Positions 59,520 through 64,000 of a stretch of DNA of 64,000 nt are shown here, piece after piece. Positions within the stretch are counted from its first letter, which is position 1, and every line of letters starts with the position of its first letter. The notes beneath the pieces were generated by a model, which ran no database searches, was not told where the DNA came from, and was given only the letters and a program-made list of their open reading frames with translations. Both the position numbers and the translations under genes were made by a program. Source of the stretch: Mactra quadrangularis (Eukaryota; Mollusca; Bivalvia; Venerida; Mactridae); assembly GCA_025267735.1 (NCBI GenBank), contig CM046303.1, positions 38,763,380 through 38,827,379 on the forward strand, given 5' to 3'.

Positions 59520-60266
59520 AAGTTAACAATTTTAGGGTCGATACTTTATTGAATATATTAAGAAAATTATTTACAGGGATTCTTAATAGCCGTTTGACTG
59601 ATTGGACAGTATTAGGAACATTTGATAATATCTTTGTTTAAAACTAGATTATAAATCACATACTTGATACTGACAAACAGGTATTTTGTTGCATTTATTG
59701 ACTACACAAAAATGTTTGATTAATAAAACTGGGTATAAAAGTTGGTATATATAAGATATATGTATTCATCGGTAAAATCTAGAGTAAAAGTACATAATCA
59801 AGTGAGTGACGAATTTGATTGCATATTAGGTGTGTTAGACAAGGGGACTGTAGTTCGCCTATCTTATTTGCACTTTTTTAATGAAATTTAATGATAATGC
59901 TTATCAGTAATGGTCTTGCTTGCATTAAAGTTGATATGTTTAACATATTTTCATTTTATATGTTGTCGACCTTAGTTATTTTCGCTAATGGTAAAGGCCA
60001 GTTACAACTAAGTATAAACGTTCTTTAAGATTTTTGTATGTTAGGGAAATCAGTGGGAGACAATAGTATTTAAAACTAAAGTTATGATTTTCAAAAAGTG
60101 GCAGGATTTCAGAGAATACTAAATTCTACTAAAATGATATGAACTAGATATTGTTGAACAATTAGCATACATTAGTGTAGTTTTCTCATCAAGGGGGTCA
60201 TTCTCTAATACTAAAATTGTTTTGTTGGCCAAGCTTTAAAAGGTATTTTAAAGTTAACAAATATTT
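59520..60266 (+). pseudogene. Decayed LINE reverse transcriptase, N-terminal part (right arm)
   Basis: Read with frame shifts this follows residues about 395-650 of the 48347-51196 product: GILNSRLTDW, KSRVKVHNQVSDEFDCI, GV-DKG for GVRQGE, VVDLSYF for YADDIVLF, and VVFSSRGSFSN. Catalytic aspartates are lost and stops abound. It is interrupted by the SINE. Confidence 0.8.
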
Positions 60267-60277
60267 GTATAAACTTA

Positions 60278-60575
60278 TAACCCGGGTCGATAGCACAGTC
60301 ATATAGCGATAGCGCGCCGGGATTTGGAAACTCGTGCCTGAGGGGGTGCGGGTTCGAATCCCACCTGGGGAGGTTATACCCTTCCTTGAAAATTTGACAA
60401 TAATGTCGATTTTCCTCCATTGATTAGATAAAATGGAGAAGATTCCGGCCTTGTGGAAGGGTAGGTAAGTACTGGTTATAGACAATGGTCCAGGAAAGCT
60501 AGATTAGGTGCGCTGGACGCCGTAAAATGACCTACAATTGTGTTGACACGGCGTTAACTCCAATAAATAAATAAA
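60278..60575 (+). repeat. tRNA-derived SINE, family 1 (right arm)
   Basis: Head CGGGTCGATAGCACAGTCAT with A-box, perfect B-box GGTTCGAATCC, body to an AATAAATAAATAAA tail. Flanked by GTATAAACTTA (60267-60277) and GTATAAGCTTA (60576-60586), an 11 bp target duplication with one mismatch. Two overlapping minus-strand frames here are chance. Confidence 0.9.
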
Positions 60576-60586
60576 GTATAAGCTTA

Positions 60587-61430
60587 CAGCTATTCTAAAA
60601 CATGAATTAGATCTGATAGATAAATTGATATCACTCATTCTCTACTATGCAAGCCAAGTTTGGTGATACATCCAAGGAGATTCTGTGAAAGGTTACTCGG
60701 GATAAAAAATAATACTCAAAATGATTTTAACCACAGTGAGTTTGAGAGGTTGAATTTTCAAACAATTCGCTATTTTAAAATTATTGTAATCTATAATTGG
60801 GTAAAATTATTGCAAATTGATTAATACAACAGAAACGTACATAAAATGTTAAATTTGATAGAGATTTGTACCCTAATAAACCCAACTGGTGTTCTTTGTT
60901 GGATTCATTTTGTCCTACCTTGGTTTTTATGATGCATACACTTATCAATATTTTGGTGATGTATATATATTTTAAGCAGTGTTAAACACAGACTAAATGA
61001 TAATTAAATGCAAAGTTTGAACATAGGTTAGCTAATTCAAGTAGAGCATTATTTTACAAGAATAAATTAAATTTTAGTTTCAGTTATATTCTAAAACATT
61101 TAAACATTTTAAGATTTAGATACTTTATGGCTATAGACTTAAACTGTGTTCTCATAGATTACGTATTGAAACCGGTAGATGGAACAAGCCAAGATCCACA
61201 CCTACATTTCTGTATAAATTGTTATATAATAGGAGACGAGTTTCATGTCATTATAGAATAAAATTATATTCAGTATTAAGAAATATTAAAATCCCTACAT
61301 ATTTTCGTTATTGATCCTAGCATGTTTGAACTGATAAAACTTATTGTTAATGAAATAGAAGCTTTAACATTTTAGCTTGGCACTTATTGTTAAAATTACC
61401 CCAATTTTACCCTTCACTTAACCCTAATCA
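60587..61430 (+). pseudogene. Decayed LINE reverse transcriptase, C-terminal part (right arm)
   Basis: Continues directly from before the SINE: ELDLIDKLISLILYYASQVW, QNDFNHSEFERLNFQTI, a RLRIETGRWNKPRS remnant, then CINCYIIGDEFHVIIE (C-x2-C-x7-H), then a MFELIKL remnant of the MYKLIELF stretch. Frameshifts and stops throughout. Confidence 0.8.
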
Positions 61431-61591
61431 TGGTGAAGTTTCTTAGAAATCCCAATGCTGTGTTACCAGTGTTCTACAATCATACTGGAGGTTTTTATTT
61501 TGTCCGATGGAACCATTATATACATTATTTGATGTCCATTTGTCTGCTACAAAATTAATTTCACTCACATAAATCCAGGTATAATAATAAC

Positions 61592-63448
61592 ACGTAGTCA
61601 ACTTATATATATCAACGTTATATATTGCAAACCAAAGTGAAAGAAAAATAAAACCAAACGTAGAATGAGTTCGCAAATTGTTTGAGATAGACTTCTGTAG
61701 AAGATTAGACGACCTTCAAGTTAAATTGTTTAAGCTAAAAACAATTTCGACCGATCATAAGCAAGTATGAATATACCGAGCCCTTTGGAAATAACTAGCA
61801 ACATTATTTGGCTTAACCTAAGAGAACACACTAGTGATATATAACAAGTAAATCTGTGAGCTAATGCTCACTAGTGATACCCCCGCCAAAATCTAAAAAT
61901 ATGCGACAAACAGGAAGTAGATGAGCAAGGAGCATGAAATCGCTTTACACCATATGGGACTATGGGATGAAGCAATATGCAAAGTATTAGGCTGCTGCAT
62001 GATATAGTTGCTGAGAAAACTGCGACGGAAATTTTGTAACGGACGGACGGATGGACGGACGCACGGACGCACGGACAAGGGTAAAACAGTATACCCCCCT
62101 CTTCTTCGAAGCGGGGGTATAATTATATTCAAGATTTTTTCATGTCTTATAAAAAATGTGACAGATGGCTCAAAGGTGACTTACATGTATGTAAGGAAAA
62201 GTTGGTCGACAAATTAGCACACAAGATGATATATACCAAGATACTCGTTGATGTAATAAGTATATGGAACTATGGAACTAATGTTTTTTATTGTAGTCAC
62301 TTGATGCGGACCAAGAAATCCAAACTGACGTCCAAAAATGGCCACCAAATTTACTATGAAAGAAGTTTTGGAGGATTTGGGCATCTCTTGTTCTCACTAT
62401 TCCATTTTATCTTTATTGAATAGTCTCCAAATGTTTGTATAAGATTGACTTTGAAAATAATAACCCATTTTTTTACCCAAAAAATAGGATGATTTCACTA
62501 AAATGAAGGGGAATATATCGCTTATTTTGCTTGTTTTGCTGGCTCCACTTGTTTTCACAAATCATAGGGAATTTAATTTACTGTAATTTTTACTTATTTC
62601 AATGCTATATAGAAAAAAGAAACTTAATACTATTAGTTGAAACGTACTGTTATTGCTGAAATGTAATGCATAGTACGAAAAAGTGGGAAGGGTAACTTCG
62701 TATGATATTTCTTTTCTATTTCTTCATTTTTACTGTTTTCTTGTACAAACTGCTCTCAAATAATTAGAAATAAAAATGTTAGTGGGTAACAATCTGATTT
62801 GATTTTTTTTGTAAATTGTTTGCCGTGAAAACCAAAATATCATGAAATCACGACATATTTTGCTGTTTAAGCGATTTATATGAGTTTGCAAGAGTTGGAA
62901 TTTTTCAAGCCAATATGTATCATGTTATAAGTATTATTGTGGTGTGTAATGACTCAATTAAAGAAAATCCGGGAATATAAGATATTTCATAAACGCATGG
63001 GCCATTCCAAAGGCAAAATGTACATACATGTATAAAACATTTTTCAAACAATTATTTCATGTTTAAAGCAATCGCCGCATAAATTTGAGCAAACTACTTA
63101 AAATTGTTTATAGCATACAAAGAATTGATAATTTTTATTCATTTTGTTTACACGTATCTATGAATCATACTTTTAAACATTAAATTGTACACAATTCCAG
63201 GTAACCTATATCTTCTTTATGGGTATCAATTAATGCCACTAGGTAATTACATGTACAGTAGCATAATACTTTTCTATGATGACATGACTTTAAACTAGTT
63301 ATGAATGATGCCGCTATGTTAACACCAAACAATTCCTAATAGAATGCTGTAACTGATTTATATTATATTTAGAAAAGCTTAACTCAATGTATTTTGTGTA
63401 GATAACCTGTTGCTGAGTGACTCATTGGTTGTGTTTCGTATATTTTTC
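61592..63448 (+). repeat. 1.58 kb direct repeat, copy B (with insertion)
   Basis: Copy of 55205-56781 interrupted by a 278 bp element. Differences outside it are few (for example CACACAAG for CACCCAAG, and ATGGGTATC for ATGTCTATC). It starts where the right arm stops and ends at CGTATATTTTT, after which sequence is unique. Confidence 0.9.
61844..62121. mobile_element. 278 bp MITE with ATACCCCCGC ends, absent from copy A
   Basis: Copy A gives the empty site: GATATATAATTATATTC. Here an ACAAGTAAATCTGTGAGCTA segment, GATACCCCCGCC (61876) and a right end GCGGGGGTATA are inserted, with TATA on both sides (61840-61843, 62118-62121). The interior has GGACGGACGGATGGACGGAC simple repeats (62040-62080). 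Elements with these ends are familiar from bivalves. Confidence 0.85.
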
Positions 63449-64000
63449 GGCGTAGCTGTCTAAGCTGGATTTTGATCTACATTTCTGTATAATGACGTCT
63501 TGTCTGGGATTTCGGAAATCCGCCGTTCTATTGGATGATTTTATAAGCACTGAAAATGACGTACGGGGGAAACAGAGAAAATCCCCTCTTCGATTGGATG
63601 GCCCTGACACGCGCGAAAAAATAAAGGCCACACTATTGTAATGCAGTGTTTTACGAAATTTTGCTTCGTTCGTAGATTATTTTTTTTTGGGTAGACTTCT
63701 ATTGCTTTCCAAAGTGTTTTTTTATATTGTAACAATAAAAAGTTACGTGTCAAACACAATATTTTATGGGTAAAATGAATTATGTCTCCAGATGTGAACC
63801 GGTTTCTCGTAAAAAGACTGACATATTACCCAATAATTATTAAGTTAGCCTCACTACGTCCAGTTTCCGGGGTTTACACTTTGAGAGTCACAGCTCCACA
63901 TATATTTATTATTAGCACATAGCATTTTCCCCTCGTCCAATCAGCTGTCGAGGATTGTTGATAGTAGACATGTACTATATTGTATAGTATAGAAGCGTGT
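63449..64000. promoter_or_regulatory. Possible promoter: CCAAT and E2F-like motifs
   Basis: Less AT-rich than the surroundings. ATTGG (reverse CCAAT) appears in TCTATTGGATGA (about 63529) and TCGATTGGATGG (about 63591), CCAATCAGCTG at 63938, and GCGCGAAAA (E2F-like) near 63612. TGACGTCT and TGACGTAC sit at 63493 and 63557. No start exon is visible to 64000. The grouping is suggestive of a promoter, but these short motifs also occur by chance. Confidence 0.25.

Larger units (their letters stand above)
57052..61591 (+). repeat. Right arm of the 4.5 kb inverted duplication
   Basis: Reverse complement of 6319-10855. The order here is: a GGGGGCCACAGCGGTCAACC block, the tandem ~80 bp pair (about 57455-57615), the TATAGTGC MITE, the short acidic frame (minus strand), the decayed LINE on the plus strand and the SINE splitting it. 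The arm stops abruptly at 61591, where direct repeat copy B begins. Confidence 0.92.

Noticed and set aside
62008..62217. Frame with a repeated RTDGRT pattern
   Set aside because: Translation of the GGACGGACGG simple repeat in the MITE.
55205..63448. Copies A and B as LTRs of a retrotransposon
   Set aside because: Ends are not TG/CA, no primer-binding site or gag-pol lies between, and the interior is a segment duplicated elsewhere without the repeats.

Overview
The window is AT-rich, non-coding-dominated eukaryotic DNA with no prokaryote-style gene arrangement, no rRNA and no recognisable intact host gene. The interspersed repeats look molluscan, most likely bivalve: a repeat opening with AGCTCGACT and built of about 160 to 180 bp tandem units, a repeat opening with GTGTGAGCTATTGTGATCGC, a small element bounded by ATACCCCCGC, and tRNA-headed SINEs. 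The taxonomic call is inference from recalled repeat types; no conserved host exon confirms it.

Layout. 1-5250: sparse sequence with one tRNA-derived SINE, a short inverted-repeat MITE (3087-3450) and a 1.37 kb hAT-like element (3882-5249). 6319-10855: left arm of a large inverted duplication. 10862-11163: 52 bp repeats. 11165-21196: satellite array of alternating, related ~395 bp monomers (about 791 bp dimers), broken by a nested pair of DNA transposons at 17398-19888. 21197-31330: low-information sequence with MITEs, palindromes and SINE pieces. 31606-32805: decayed THAP/Harbinger-type transposase. 32840-42960: bivalve-type tandem repeats, a GC-rich 365 bp duplication, a decayed Tc1/mariner transposase, a 585 bp hAT-type MITE and minisatellites. 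45064-48143: 3.1 kb TTAA-flanked element with ~650 bp terminal inverted repeats. 48347-51196: long open non-LTR retrotransposon ORF (reverse transcriptase). 51950-54721: another bivalve-type repeat cut by a TTAA-flanked element, with three copies of a ~145 bp palindromic MITE nearby. 55205-63448: two nearly identical 1.6 kb direct repeats flanking the right arm (57052-61591) of the inverted duplication. 63449-64000: single-copy sequence with CCAAT and E2F-like motifs.

The insertions can be ordered. A LINE related to the 48347-51196 element decayed; a tRNA-SINE inserted into it (11 bp target duplication still visible); a TA-ended MITE lies in the same block; the 4.5 kb block was then duplicated in inverted orientation about 46 kb away; the 1.6 kb direct repeats around the right arm look younger still, and one of them carries a 278 bp MITE insertion the other lacks. 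The strongest candidates for undescribed biology are the dimeric satellite with its conserved stem-loop and CTTCTGCT motif, the 46 kb-spaced inverted duplication, and the small palindromic MITE family.
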